Origin: Streptomyces sp. Act143
Lineage (GTDB): Bacteria > Actinomycetota > Actinomycetes > Streptomycetales > Streptomycetaceae
Assembly: GCF_003143935.1 (NCBI RefSeq)
Contig: NZ_QFRX01000001.1
Span: 4,513,957-4,577,956 of the forward strand
Direction: 5' to 3'
Length of the DNA stretch: 64,000 nt
Positions 50,847-58,939 of this stretch are shown in pieces (within the stretch, counting starts at the first letter, position 1; each line of letters starts with the position of its first letter). The notes under the pieces were generated by a model. That model made no database searches. It saw only the letters and a list, made by a program, of their open reading frames with translations, and was not told where the DNA came from. The position numbers and the translations under genes are program-made.

Positions 50847-51620
50847 ATGACGTCGGCCGTAAGTGTGCGTGGGCTCTGGAAGCGATTCGGGCAGCAAGTT
50901 GCCGTTGCCGGGATCGATCTCGAACTGCCCGCCGGGAAGTTCATCGGGCTCGTGGGGCCCAATGGCGCCGGGAAGACCACCACCCTCTCCATGATCACCG
51001 GGCTGCTGCGGCCCGATCAGGGCACCGTCGAGGTCGTCGGGCACGACGTCTGGCGGGACCCCGTCGAGGTCAAGGCCCGGATCGGGGTCCTCCCGGAAGG
51101 GCTCCGGCTCTTCGAGCGGCTCTCGGGCCGCGAACTCCTCGGCTACTCCGGGCGGTTGCGCGGGCTGCCCGGGGCCGAGGTCGACAAGCGGGCCGGGCAG
51201 CTGCTCGACGTCCTCGACCTGGCCGGGGCCCAGCACAAGCTGGTCGTCGACTACTCGACCGGTATGCGGAAGAAGATCGGGCTCGCCGCCGCGCTCCTCC
51301 ACAACCCCGAAGTCCTCTTCCTGGACGAGCCGTTCGAGGGCGTCGACCCGGTGTCCGCGCAGACCATCCGCGGGGTGCTGGAGCGCTACACCGCCTCCGG
51401 CGCCACCGTCGTCTTCTCCTCCCACGTCATGGAGCTCGTCGAGTCGCTGTGCGACTGGGTGGCGGTGATGGCCGCCGGGCGCATCCGGGCCCAGGGCACG
51501 CTCGCCGAGGTGCGCGGGGCGGCGCCCTCGCTGCAACAGGCGTTCCTGGAGCTGGTCGGGGCGAGCGCCCGGGACGCCGGGTCCGATCTGGACTGGCTGG
51601 GCGGCGGGGCGGCGCGATGA
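50847..51620 (+). CDS. ABC transporter ATP-binding protein (exporter type)
   Basis: The 257-aa ATPase has Walker A GPNGAGKT, a Q-loop region, signature YSTGMRKKIGLAAALLH and Walker B EVLFLDEPFEG, and an H-loop in FSSHVMELVE. The CcmA/DrrA-like arrangement fits drug, lipid or heme exporters. The ATG at 50847 is in weak ribosome context; the repeat just upstream occupies the leader. The stop overlaps the permease start (ATGA), so the pair is one operon. Confidence 0.9.
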   Translation: MTSAVSVRGLWKRFGQQVAVAGIDLELPAGKFIGLVGPNGAGKTTTLSMITGLLRPDQGTVEVVGHDVWRDPVEVKARIGVLPEGLRLFERLSGRELLGYSGRLRGLPGAEVDKRAGQLLDVLDLAGAQHKLVVDYSTGMRKKIGLAAALLHNPEVLFLDEPFEGVDPVSAQTIRGVLERYTASGATVVFSSHVMELVESLCDWVAVMAAGRIRAQGTLAEVRGAAPSLQQAFLELVGASARDAGSDLDWLGGGAAR

Positions 51621-53209
51621 GCGCCGACGTCACCGCCGTCGTCGTACGGCTGAAGCTGTCGCTGCTGCGCAACGGGCTGCGGCAGTCCGGTGGCCGGCGG
51701 GCCGCGTACGTCGCGTCGGCCGTCATCACGCTGCTGTTCGCGGCGCTGCAACTGCTCGGTCTGATCGCGTTGCGGGGCAACGCGCACGCGATGTCCGTCG
51801 TCGTCCTGCTGGTGGCGGTGCTGGCGCTCGGCTGGGCGGTGATGCCGCTGTTCTTCCCCGGCGGCGACGAGACGCTCGATCCGACGCGGCTGGTGATGCT
51901 GCCGCTGCGGCCCCGGCCGCTGGTGCGGGCGCTGCTCGCGGCCTCGCTGGTGGGGATCGGGCCGGTGTTCACGCTGTGCCTGCTGATCGGTTCCGCGGTG
52001 TCGGTGGCGCACGGCGCGGTGGCGTACGTCGTCGCCGTCGTCGGGGTGGTGCTCGCGCTGCTGGTGTGCGTGGCGCTCGCGCGGGCCGTCGCCGTCGCCA
52101 ACATCCGGTTGCTGACCAGCCGCAAAGGGCGGGACCTGGCCGTGCTCAGCGGTCTGGTGATCGCGGTCGGCGCGCAGCTCGCCAACTTCGGCGTGCAACG
52201 CCTGGGTTCGAGCGGCCTGGAGCAGCTCGACCCGGTCGGCGAGGTGCTGCGGTGGGTGCCGCCTGCGTCCGCGCTCGGGGCGGTGGACGCGGCGAGTTCG
52301 GGGGCGTACGGCGTCGCCCTCGCCCAACTCGCGATCAGCGCGGGTGCGTTGGTGGCGCTGATCGGTCTCTGGTCGCGGCATCTGACGCGGCTGATGATCT
52401 CGCCGGACGGTTCCACGCTCCAGGCCGCCACCGAGCCGGCCGCCCGCGAGCGGACCTCGACGGGGCCGGCACGGCTGCTGCCGGCCGGGCGCACGGGGAC
52501 CGTGATCGAGCGCAGTCTGCGCTACATCTGGCGCGACCCGAAGACGAAGGCCGCGTGGGTGACCTCGCTCGCGATCGGCCTGATCATCCCGGTCTTCAAC
52601 GCCCTTCAGGGCACCGGCTCGATCTACTTCGCGTGCTTCGCCGCGGGGATGCTCGGCATCCAGATGTACAACCAGTTCGGTCAGGACACCTCGGCGTTCT
52701 GGATGGTGGCGATGACCATCTCCTCGACCCGGGACGCGTACGTCGAACTGCGTGGCCGGGCCCTGGCGCTGCTGCTGATCACGCTGCCGTACGCGACGCT
52801 CGTGACCGTCGTGACGACCGCGATGCTGGGCGACTGGGCCAGGCTGCCCGAGGCGCTCGGTCTGTCCTTCGCCCTGCTCGGCGCGATGCTGGCGACGGGT
52901 GCCTGGACCTCGGCCCGCTTTCCGTACTCCATCCCGCAGGAGGGCTACAAGAACGTGGCCCCCGGGCAGACCGGGCTTGCCTGGATCTCCATCTTCGGCG
53001 GCATGATCGCCGCCGCCCTGCTGTGCGCCCCCGTCATCACGCTGACGATCTGGCTGAACGTGGCGCGGGACGGCGACCGGTGGAGCTGGGTGCTGCTGCC
53101 GGTGGGGGCGCTGTACGGGGCGGCGATCACGCTGGCGGGGCTGCGGCTGGCGGCTCCGCGCACGGCCGCGCGGCTGCCGGAGATCCTGGCGGCGGTCAGC
53201 AAGGGGTGA
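51617..53209 (+). CDS. ABC transporter permease
   Basis: The 530-aa membrane protein has about twelve hydrophobic helices in two halves, separated by a hydrophilic stretch (residues about 270-300). Residues include AVITLLFAALQLLGLIALRG, GWAVMPLFFPGGDETLDPTRLVMLPL and PVITLTIWLNVA. The PLxPR motif after the second helix resembles ABC-2 exporters of the large Streptomyces type. It is translationally coupled to the ATPase. Substrate cannot be inferred. Confidence 0.85.
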   Translation: MSADVTAVVVRLKLSLLRNGLRQSGGRRAAYVASAVITLLFAALQLLGLIALRGNAHAMSVVVLLVAVLALGWAVMPLFFPGGDETLDPTRLVMLPLRPRPLVRALLAASLVGIGPVFTLCLLIGSAVSVAHGAVAYVVAVVGVVLALLVCVALARAVAVANIRLLTSRKGRDLAVLSGLVIAVGAQLANFGVQRLGSSGLEQLDPVGEVLRWVPPASALGAVDAASSGAYGVALAQLAISAGALVALIGLWSRHLTRLMISPDGSTLQAATEPAARERTSTGPARLLPAGRTGTVIERSLRYIWRDPKTKAAWVTSLAIGLIIPVFNALQGTGSIYFACFAAGMLGIQMYNQFGQDTSAFWMVAMTISSTRDAYVELRGRALALLLITLPYATLVTVVTTAMLGDWARLPEALGLSFALLGAMLATGAWTSARFPYSIPQEGYKNVAPGQTGLAWISIFGGMIAAALLCAPVITLTIWLNVARDGDRWSWVLLPVGALYGAAITLAGLRLAAPRTAARLPEILAAVSKG

Positions 53210-53216
53210 GGCATCC

Positions 53217-54170
53217 CTACGTCGCGTCCGGCCCCGTGAGCCGGTCGAGGAACGGCTTGATGGCCGCCCGCCACGCCTCCGGCTGGTCGTAGTGCACCAG
53301 GTGTCCGGCGTCGGCCACCTCCGCGTACTCCCCCCGTGGCAGCACCCGGACCATCTCCTGGGCCTCCGCCCGCCCGAGCTCGCCGTCGAGGCCGCGGACG
53401 ACCAGGGCGGGGCACTGGACCTGGGCGAGCTCCTCCCAGTGCGCGTCGAAGACCCAGGTCTCCCGGGACTTCAGCATCTGCTCGGGTTCGAAGACGGGCC
53501 GCCAGCCGTCCGGTGACTCGGCCATCACCTCGGCGTAGAACTCGCCGCGGGCGGGGTTCGGGCGCTCGACCCAGGGATCGTCCTCGCCGAACCACTTCCG
53601 TACGTCGGCCAGGGTGGCGAAGGGGAGGGGCCAGGACTTGAACCAGTCGGCCCACTCCCGCTGCGAGGCCGCTCCGAGGGCGGAGGCCCGCATGTCGCAG
53701 ATGATCACGCCCGAGACCAGGTCGGGCCGTTTCGCGGCGAGCTGCCACGCGGTCAGGGCGCCCATGGCGTGGCCGATGAGGACGGCCGGGCCGAGGCCGA
53801 GCTGTTCAAGGGCCGCTTCGGCGTCCTCGACGTAGGCCTCGCGTGTGAAGGCGGCCTGCGGGGGCTTGTCGCTGCGGCCGTGGCCGCGCTGGTCGAGGGC
53901 GACGGCCCGGTGGCGCTCGGACAGCCAGCGGGCGGTGGCTGCCCAGTGGGAGGCGCGGCCCATGAGGCCGTGCAATAACAGCACGCCGGGTGAGCGGTCG
54001 AGGGCTCCCTGGACGGTCCGCTGCCCGGCCCGTCGGCCGGCCGTGCCGCCTTGCTCCCGTACGCCGTGCTCGGTCGGCCCCGCCGCCGGGTCGGGCTTGG
54101 GAGGGTCGCCGAACTCCCAGGCGGCAAGGCGTACGCCGCCCGCCCCGGTCACGTCGATGCGCCGCGCCAT
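53217..54170 (-). CDS. Alpha/beta-hydrolase-fold protein lacking the nucleophile serine
   Basis: The 317-aa protein has the canonical core: GVLLLHGLMGRASHW (oxyanion), ALDQRGHGRSDKP, elbow LIGHAMGALTAW, catalytic Asp region (VVRGLDGELGRAEAQEM) and DAGHLVHYDQPEAW with His. The elbow normally reads GHSMGG; here position 135 is Ala, so no Ser, Cys or Asp nucleophile is present. A 37-residue polar insertion (about residues 22-58) splits the first strand. It may be catalytically dead, a binding protein, or use another residue, as in cofactor-free dioxygenase or hydroxynitrile-lyase-like relatives. It is convergent with the ABC permease. Confidence 0.8.
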   Translation of the reverse strand: MARRIDVTGAGGVRLAAWEFGDPPKPDPAAGPTEHGVREQGGTAGRRAGQRTVQGALDRSPGVLLLHGLMGRASHWAATARWLSERHRAVALDQRGHGRSDKPPQAAFTREAYVEDAEAALEQLGLGPAVLIGHAMGALTAWQLAAKRPDLVSGVIICDMRASALGAASQREWADWFKSWPLPFATLADVRKWFGEDDPWVERPNPARGEFYAEVMAESPDGWRPVFEPEQMLKSRETWVFDAHWEELAQVQCPALVVRGLDGELGRAEAQEMVRVLPRGEYAEVADAGHLVHYDQPEAWRAAIKPFLDRLTGPDAT

Positions 54171-54329
54171 TGGTCCTGGCACCCCCCTAGCTCCGCTCGG
54201 ACCGGTTGCTCCCGCTCAGCCGGCCGGTCCTGTGAACCATGTCTGCCTTGCCCTGCCTGACGTGCTCGCTGTCGCGCCGCCGCCTCTCCCTGAAGCGCAC
54301 GTTCCGCCCGGCGTGTCACCCGAAGGGTA

Positions 54330-54392
54330 TCGAATGCCTATTCGAAAACGCGTCCTCCGCCGCCAACACCCCTCATTCGAGTGACCTCACTC
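54330..54392. promoter_or_regulatory. Operator-like palindromes: LexA-type TCGAAT-N4-ATTCGA and GAGTGA-CC-TCACTC
   Basis: TCGAATGCCTATTCGA (54330-54345) has 6-bp arms and the spacing of the actinobacterial SOS box (consensus TCGAAC-N4-GTTCGA), with C/G replaced by T/A. GAGTGACCTCACTC (54379-54392) is a second, unrelated perfect dyad 33 bp away. Both lie 160-222 bp upstream of the hydrolase. No gene is called in the 578-bp space 54171-54748 except this and the terminator at 54512. Confidence 0.45.
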
Positions 54393-54511
54393 AAGGATTG
54401 ATCGTCGCTGCCGAGGGGAGATCTTCAGCGGGAGGCGGACCGCTCGGGGAAATCGGTCCGAGGGGAATGACCCTGAGAGCTCGGGGCTCCGGGTCAGCAC
54501 AGGGGAGGACA

Positions 54512-54539
54512 GGCCCCGGCGCCACAGGGCGCCGGGGCC
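54512..54539 (-). terminator. Strong hairpin downstream of dmdR1
   Basis: A perfect 12-bp stem (54512-54523 with 54528-54539) with a 4-nt ACAG loop, entirely G/C in the arms, lies 209 bp downstream of the dmdR1 stop. It is the likely end of that transcript. The spacer on the minus strand includes a 23-codon stretch beginning VSRFEDSVRR, too short to call. Confidence 0.75.
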
Positions 54540-54719
54540 CTCCACCCGTCTGCGGCACATCATCCCGGCCCCCTCAGGTCATATGCCTCACGCGACAGCC
54601 TTGCACGCGGGGCGCCGGAGCGCTGCGATTCGACGCACTGAATCTTCGAATCGGCTCACCCTCGACCCCGCGGCGGCAAGATCCCCAGGTCGCCACAACT
54701 GACCCTTCAGACACGGCAG

Positions 54720-55523
54720 TTGGCCGCCGAAGGGGAAGGTTCCGCCGGTCAGCGCTTGGCGACGAACACGTGCGAGGCGACGTCCGCCTCCAGCTCGGCG
54801 GCCTCGCCGCCGCTGCCCACCAGCACCCCGCCGGCCGACTCCGTCACGCTCACCACCGAGCCGGGCTGCACCCCCGCGCGGCGCAGCGTGTACATCAGCT
54901 GCGCGTCGGTCTGGATGGGCTCGCCGATGCGGCGCACCACGACCGTCTTGCCGTCGACGCCCGGGTCCAGGTCGGCCAGCGACACCATGCCCTCGTCGAG
55001 GAAGGGGTCGGCGCCGTCCTTCTCGCCGAGCTCCTCCAGGCCGGGGATGGGGTTGCCGTACGGCGACTCGGTGGGGTGGCGCAGCAGCTCCAGGACGCGG
55101 CGCTCGACGGCCTCGCTCATCACGTGCTCCCAGCGGCAGGCCTCGGCGTGGACCTGCTCCCACTCCAGGCCGATCACGTCCACGAGCAGGCACTCGGCGA
55201 GGCGGTGCTTGCGCATCACGCGCGTCGCCAGCCGGCGGCCCTCGTCGGTGAGCTCCAGATGCCGGTCGCTCGCCACGGAGACCAGGCCGTCCCGCTCCAT
55301 CCGCGCCACCGTCTGGGAGACGGTCGGCCCGCTCTGGTCGAGCCGCTCGGCGATCCGGGCGCGCATGGGGACCACACCTTCCTCCTCCAGCTCGAGGATG
55401 GTGCGGAGATACATCTCCGTGGTGTCGATCAGTCCGGACATTCGTGCCCCTCGATTAGCTCTGCCGGAAGCGCGACCACTCCGCGGCGCGTGCGCTGGCC
55501 CTGAGCCCAATTCTGACGCATAG
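54720..55523 (+). CDS. Antisense ORF over dmdR1 (adm-like candidate)
   Basis: A 267-codon frame runs opposite dmdR1 over its whole length and beyond, encoding a Ser/Arg/Thr-rich sequence. In S. coelicolor, the antiparallel gene adm overlaps dmdR1 and its products are reported to affect siderophore and antibiotic production. The frame here is consistent with an orthologue. However, open antisense frames are common in high-GC codons, so the sequence alone does not prove translation. The GTG-rich N-terminus begins 29 bp beyond the dmdR1 stop. Confidence 0.35.
   Translation: MAAEGEGSAGQRLATNTCEATSASSSAASPPLPTSTPPADSVTLTTEPGCTPARRSVYISCASVWMGSPMRRTTTVLPSTPGSRSASDTMPSSRKGSAPSFSPSSSRPGMGLPYGDSVGWRSSSRTRRSTASLITCSQRQASAWTCSHSRPITSTSRHSARRCLRITRVASRRPSSVSSRCRSLATETRPSRSIRATVWETVGPLWSSRSAIRARMGTTPSSSSSRMVRRYISVVSISPDIRAPRLALPEARPLRGACAGPEPNSDA
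54749..55441 (-). CDS. dmdR1: DtxR-family iron-dependent repressor (DmdR1-like)
   Basis: The 230-aa regulator has the DtxR layout: HTH (MYLRTILELEEEGVVPMRARIAERLDQSGPTVSQTVARMERDGL), metal/dimer domain with RLAECLLVDVIGLEWEQVHAEACRWEHVMSE and HPTESPYGNPIPGL, and a C-terminal SH3-like domain (to VAKR). DmdR1 of S. coelicolor, the main iron regulator, is 230 aa. It represses siderophore genes when Fe(II) is bound. The ATG at 55441 matches the family and has GAGGGG upstream. It is fully overlapped by an open antisense frame (54720-55523), as with adm in S. coelicolor. Confidence 0.92.
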   Translation of the reverse strand: MSGLIDTTEMYLRTILELEEEGVVPMRARIAERLDQSGPTVSQTVARMERDGLVSVASDRHLELTDEGRRLATRVMRKHRLAECLLVDVIGLEWEQVHAEACRWEHVMSEAVERRVLELLRHPTESPYGNPIPGLEELGEKDGADPFLDEGMVSLADLDPGVDGKTVVVRRIGEPIQTDAQLMYTLRRAGVQPGSVVSVTESAGGVLVGSGGEAAELEADVASHVFVAKR

Positions 55524-55680
55524 CACTGACAACCGTGCCGCGCCGGTGAAACGAGCTGGTTTCGCGGACCGCCGCACCGCCGCGGGACGCCCCTCCGGGG
55601 GCGTGCGTACGGCCGTATTGACACCGCAGTGGTCCAGACCGCACGGTGATCCGCGACACAGCCATCCCGAAGGGGTTCGT

Positions 55681-56436
55681 ATGAGCGACGGCACGCCCGC
55701 CGACCGGTTCCTCGACGCCGCCATCGGCCTGCTGCAACGGGTACGCGACGAGGAGGCCGAGGCCGTCGCCGCGGCCGGCACGCTCCTCGCCGACACCGTC
55801 GCCGCCGGCGGCCGGCTGTTCGCCTTCGGCGCCGGGCACTCCTCGCTCGCCGCGCAGGACGTCGTCTACCGGGCCGGCGGCCTCGCGCTGATGAACCTCC
55901 TCGTGGTGCCGGGCGCGGTCGGCGTCGACGTCATGCCGGCCACGCTCGGCTCCGCCCTGGAGCGCGTCGACGGCCTCGCGAGCGCCGCGCTCGACTGCTC
56001 GCCGCTGCGCGCGGGCGACGCCCTGGTGATCATCTCCCTCTCCGGCCGCAACGCGCTGCCGGTGGAGATGGCGATGAGCGCCCGCGCGCGGGGAGTGAAG
56101 GTCATCGGCGTGACGTCGGTGGCGTACGCCTCGGAGACGCGGTCCCGGCACAGCTCCGGCACGTACCTCAAGGACCACTGCGACGTCGTCCTCGACTCCA
56201 AGATCGCCATCGGGGACGCGGAACTCACCCTGGACACGGTCCCGGCCCCCTTCGCCCCCGCCTCCACGGTCGTGACCTCGGCCCTGATGCAGGCCATGGT
56301 GGCGACGGCGGCGACGTCCCTGGCCGAGCGGGGCGTGGAGCCACCGATGCTGAGGTCGGGGAACGTCGACGGCGGCCTGGAGTGGAACGAGCGGGTGTTC
56401 GAGGAGTACGGGGACCGGATCTTCTACCGGCGCTGA
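55681..56436 (+). CDS. SIS-domain protein (UPF0309-type sugar isomerase family)
   Basis: The 251-aa protein has an SIS fold: LFAFGAGHSSLAAQDVVYRAGGLALMNLL, ALVIISLSGRNALPVEMAMSARARGVKVIGVTS and the C-terminal TSALMQAMVATAATSLAERG. UPF0309 members bind phosphosugars and resemble GmhA-type isomerases. ATG follows GGGGTTCGT-type leader with no strong ribosome site. It is divergent from dmdR1 with 239 bp between; conserved neighbourhood suggests co-evolution but no iron box was spotted in the gap. Confidence 0.88.
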   Translation: MSDGTPADRFLDAAIGLLQRVRDEEAEAVAAAGTLLADTVAAGGRLFAFGAGHSSLAAQDVVYRAGGLALMNLLVVPGAVGVDVMPATLGSALERVDGLASAALDCSPLRAGDALVIISLSGRNALPVEMAMSARARGVKVIGVTSVAYASETRSRHSSGTYLKDHCDVVLDSKIAIGDAELTLDTVPAPFAPASTVVTSALMQAMVATAATSLAERGVEPPMLRSGNVDGGLEWNERVFEEYGDRIFYRR

Positions 56437-56458
56437 CCGCCGGGGCCGGGGGTGCGGG

Positions 56459-57865
56459 TCACCCCCGCAGCGCCCCCGCCAGATCCAGCGCCGCCGCGAT
56501 CCTCATCGCCACGTCCTCCGCGTACGCCGCGTCGGAGCGCTCGAACGAGCTCCGCCCGGCCCCCCGCAGAAACGTCACGGCCCCCAGCGTGCGCCCCCGG
56601 CTGCGCAGCACCGCGCACAGGGCGTGCACCGCGTCCTCGGGCCACTGCCGGGCCGTCGCCCACTCCCGGGCCCGTTCCGCCGGCACCGAACCCACGCTCG
56701 CCCGCACCGAACCGACCCGCTCCACGCACTGCAACGCCGGATGCCCCTCCGCGTACCGGACGGGCAGCCCGGCCTGCCCGGTCAGCAGGCTCGGTCCCGG
56801 CGCCCCGGAGGGGGTCGCGGCGACCCGCACCAGGCGCACCGGCACGTCCGAGTCCCCGTCGGCCAGCGCGCCGTCCCCCGCCACCCGGTCGATCAGCGCG
56901 TGGTCGGCGAAGCCGGCGAGGGCGAAGTCCAGATGGACCGTGGCCGCCTCGGCCGGGTCCTCGCACTCGGCGGCGGCACGGGCCGCGCGGTGCAGCTGGT
57001 TGCCGCGGAAGCGCAGCAAGGACGCCTCCTGCTCGGCCAGCTTGGCCGTGGTGATGTCGTTGAACAGCCAGCCCACGCCCAGCGGCACCGGCTCCTCCGC
57101 CAGCGGCGAGGCCAGCCGCACGAACCCGCACCGCCAGCACCGCCGCTGCTCGCCCTCGGGCGTGCGCACGCTGACCCAGATCTCGGCCGGAGCGGGCGGC
57201 GCGCCCTCCGCCAGCACATGCGTCAGCGCGCTCTCCAGCTCCTCCACGCCCTGCGCGAGCAGCTCACCCAGCGGTCGCCCCAGCACGGACGTACGGCCGA
57301 TGCCCAGCGCCCGCGCCGCGTGCGCGTTCACCACCGCCGGCCGCAGATCCGCGTCCACCAGCACGACACCCCAGCTGGCGTCCTCGAACAGCGCCTCGCT
57401 CAGCGCGATCGACCGCTCCAGGTCGATCTGCGCGTGCACCTCGCTGAAGGCGCAGTACACCCCGGCGGGCTTGCCGTCCGGACCGCGTACGGCCGCCGAC
57501 TGCGTCCGTACGAGGACCCGGCCGCCGTCCTTGGTCAGCAGCGCGAACTCGTGCACCTGCCGCCCCGGGGCCCGCATCGCGGACAGCAGCCGCCCCTCGA
57601 CCTCCTCGGCGTCGGCCTCGCGCACGGCCCACCCGGCGAAGCCGTGCCGCCCCACCGCCTCGGCGGCGGTCCAGCCCAGAATCCGCTCGGCCTCGCGGTT
57701 CCAGTGCGTGACGACGCCGTCCGCGTCGAAGGCGCACAGCGCCGCGTCCATGCCGTCGAGCAGGGCGGCGAGCAGATCCGCGCCGTCCCGCTCGGGCTGG
57801 TCGGGCTGCTCGGGCTCGTCCGGCCCCAGCTCGTCGGTGGTCCCACTACGCCTGGAAGCACTCAC
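56459..57865 (-). CDS. PAS-PAS sensory protein with GAF-like C-terminus and no output domain
   Basis: The 468-aa protein has two PAS domains (about residues 30-145: ALLDGMDAALCAFDADGVVTHWNREAERILGWTAAEAVG; about 150-285: LFEDASWGVVLVDADLRPAVVNAHAARALGIG) and a C-terminal GAF-like region (about 300-468: LHRAARAAAECEDPAEAATVHLDFALAGF, TLGAVTFLRGAG). No PP2C phosphatase, histidine kinase or GGDEF domain follows, which is unusual for this architecture. The GTG at 57865 is in ribosome context GGGGG. It lies convergent with the SIS gene, 22 bp apart. Ligand unknown. Confidence 0.82.
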   Translation of the reverse strand: MSASRRSGTTDELGPDEPEQPDQPERDGADLLAALLDGMDAALCAFDADGVVTHWNREAERILGWTAAEAVGRHGFAGWAVREADAEEVEGRLLSAMRAPGRQVHEFALLTKDGGRVLVRTQSAAVRGPDGKPAGVYCAFSEVHAQIDLERSIALSEALFEDASWGVVLVDADLRPAVVNAHAARALGIGRTSVLGRPLGELLAQGVEELESALTHVLAEGAPPAPAEIWVSVRTPEGEQRRCWRCGFVRLASPLAEEPVPLGVGWLFNDITTAKLAEQEASLLRFRGNQLHRAARAAAECEDPAEAATVHLDFALAGFADHALIDRVAGDGALADGDSDVPVRLVRVAATPSGAPGPSLLTGQAGLPVRYAEGHPALQCVERVGSVRASVGSVPAERAREWATARQWPEDAVHALCAVLRSRGRTLGAVTFLRGAGRSSFERSDAAYAEDVAMRIAAALDLAGALRG

Positions 57866-58018
57866 CCGGACCCCCTGCAGGCTGCGTCCGTACGTACGGC
57901 ACGTCGGTTCGCTCACTTGCAATCATCTAACTGGAACGTGACGCAGCACACACCGAGTTCCCACAAGTTGGGGGAATCGTTGTACGCCGCTCCTGTATCG
58001 GCGTGTGGCCGGCATCTT

Positions 58019-58474
58019 TCAGGCCAGCCGGAGATCGACCCACAGGTCGCTCTCGCCGTCGAGCACATACCGCTCGACCTCGACGAAGCCCCGTCTCCCG
58101 GCGAAGCGCAGACCGTCCTCGTTGACGGCCAGCACACAGGTCTCGATCGTCCTCGCGCCCAGCCCGCGCGCGTGGGCGAGCCCGTTCTCGTACAGCGCCG
58201 TCCCGTAGCCCCGCCGCCGGTACTCGGGCAGCACGCGCGCGATGACGGTCGCCACCGCGTCCTCGCCCTCGGGCGGGCGCACGGTCGAGCAGCCGACGAG
58301 CACGTCACCGACGTACGCGTTCTCCAGCCGGTAGCGCGTGCTGCGCTCCCGCACGGCGTCAAGGCCCAGCGGGTCGGCCGGGACGATCGCGTTGTGGACG
58401 TACCGCCACTGTTCGAGCATCGCGTCGCCGCGGGCCGGCTCCATCCGCAGGTCGGACATACGAAGATCAGACAC
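58019..58474 (-). CDS. GNAT-family N-acetyltransferase
   Basis: The 151-aa protein has acetyl-CoA motif VIARVLPEYRRRGYGTALYENGLAHARGLG (R-x-x-G-x-G/A) and CVLAVNEDGLRFAGRRGFVEVERYVLDG. GTG 58474 overlaps the RidA gene end by eight bases, so the two are co-transcribed; an ATG at 58459 is possible. Substrate unknown. Confidence 0.85.
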   Translation of the reverse strand: MSDLRMSDLRMEPARGDAMLEQWRYVHNAIVPADPLGLDAVRERSTRYRLENAYVGDVLVGCSTVRPPEGEDAVATVIARVLPEYRRRGYGTALYENGLAHARGLGARTIETCVLAVNEDGLRFAGRRGFVEVERYVLDGESDLWVDLRLA

Positions 58475-58865
58475 GTCCTCCACTTCCCCGCCGCGCGTAC
58501 ACCTCAATCTCGATCTTCATACGAGGATCGGCAAGACCGCACATCAGCATCGTCGCCGCGGGCCGCACCTGCCCGAACGCCCGCCGCAGCACCGGCCAGC
58601 ACGGCTCGAAGTCCGCGCGGTCGGGCAGGAGGTAGCGCACCCGGACGACGTCCTCGAACCCGCTCCCGGCCTCCGCCAGGGCCGCCTCGATGTTCCGCAG
58701 GCACTGCTCGGCCTGCTCGACCACGTCGTCGGAGAGGGTCATGGTCGTGTAGTCGTAGCCGGTCGTCCCCGAGACGTGCACCCAGTCACCGTCGACCACG
58801 GCGCGGGCGTACCCGATCTGCTCCTCGAACACCGAACCGCTGAGAATCGCGCGTCGCTTCGTCAT
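58467..58865 (-). CDS. RidA/YjgF-family deaminase
   Basis: The 132-aa protein has the RidA core (DWVHVSGTTGYDYTTMTLSDDVVEQAEQCLRNIEAALAEAG, VRVRYLLPDRADFEPCWPVLRRAFGQVRPAATMLM). Such trimers hydrolyse reactive enamines/imines from PLP enzymes. The typical catalytic Arg in a V-R-A-x-M-x-x-V-x-G-L context is changed (VRPAATMLMCGL), so a paralogue (Rid2-7) is likely. It is divergent from the LysR gene, which may regulate it. Confidence 0.88.
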   Translation of the reverse strand: MTKRRAILSGSVFEEQIGYARAVVDGDWVHVSGTTGYDYTTMTLSDDVVEQAEQCLRNIEAALAEAGSGFEDVVRVRYLLPDRADFEPCWPVLRRAFGQVRPAATMLMCGLADPRMKIEIEVYARRGSGGRV

Positions 58866-58923
58866 GCGCGGAACGGTAGGTGAGCTGGGACTATACGTCT
58901 AATAGGGGGTGATTGATGAAGTG

Positions 58924-58939
58924 ATATCCATGGGGATAT
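58924..58939. promoter_or_regulatory. Perfect palindrome overlapping a LysR gene start
   Basis: ATATCC-ATGG-GGATAT is a 16-bp perfect dyad that runs into the LysR start codon (58938). It lies in the divergent RidA/LysR region. It differs from the T-N11-A LysR box, but an autoregulatory site is plausible. Confidence 0.4.
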
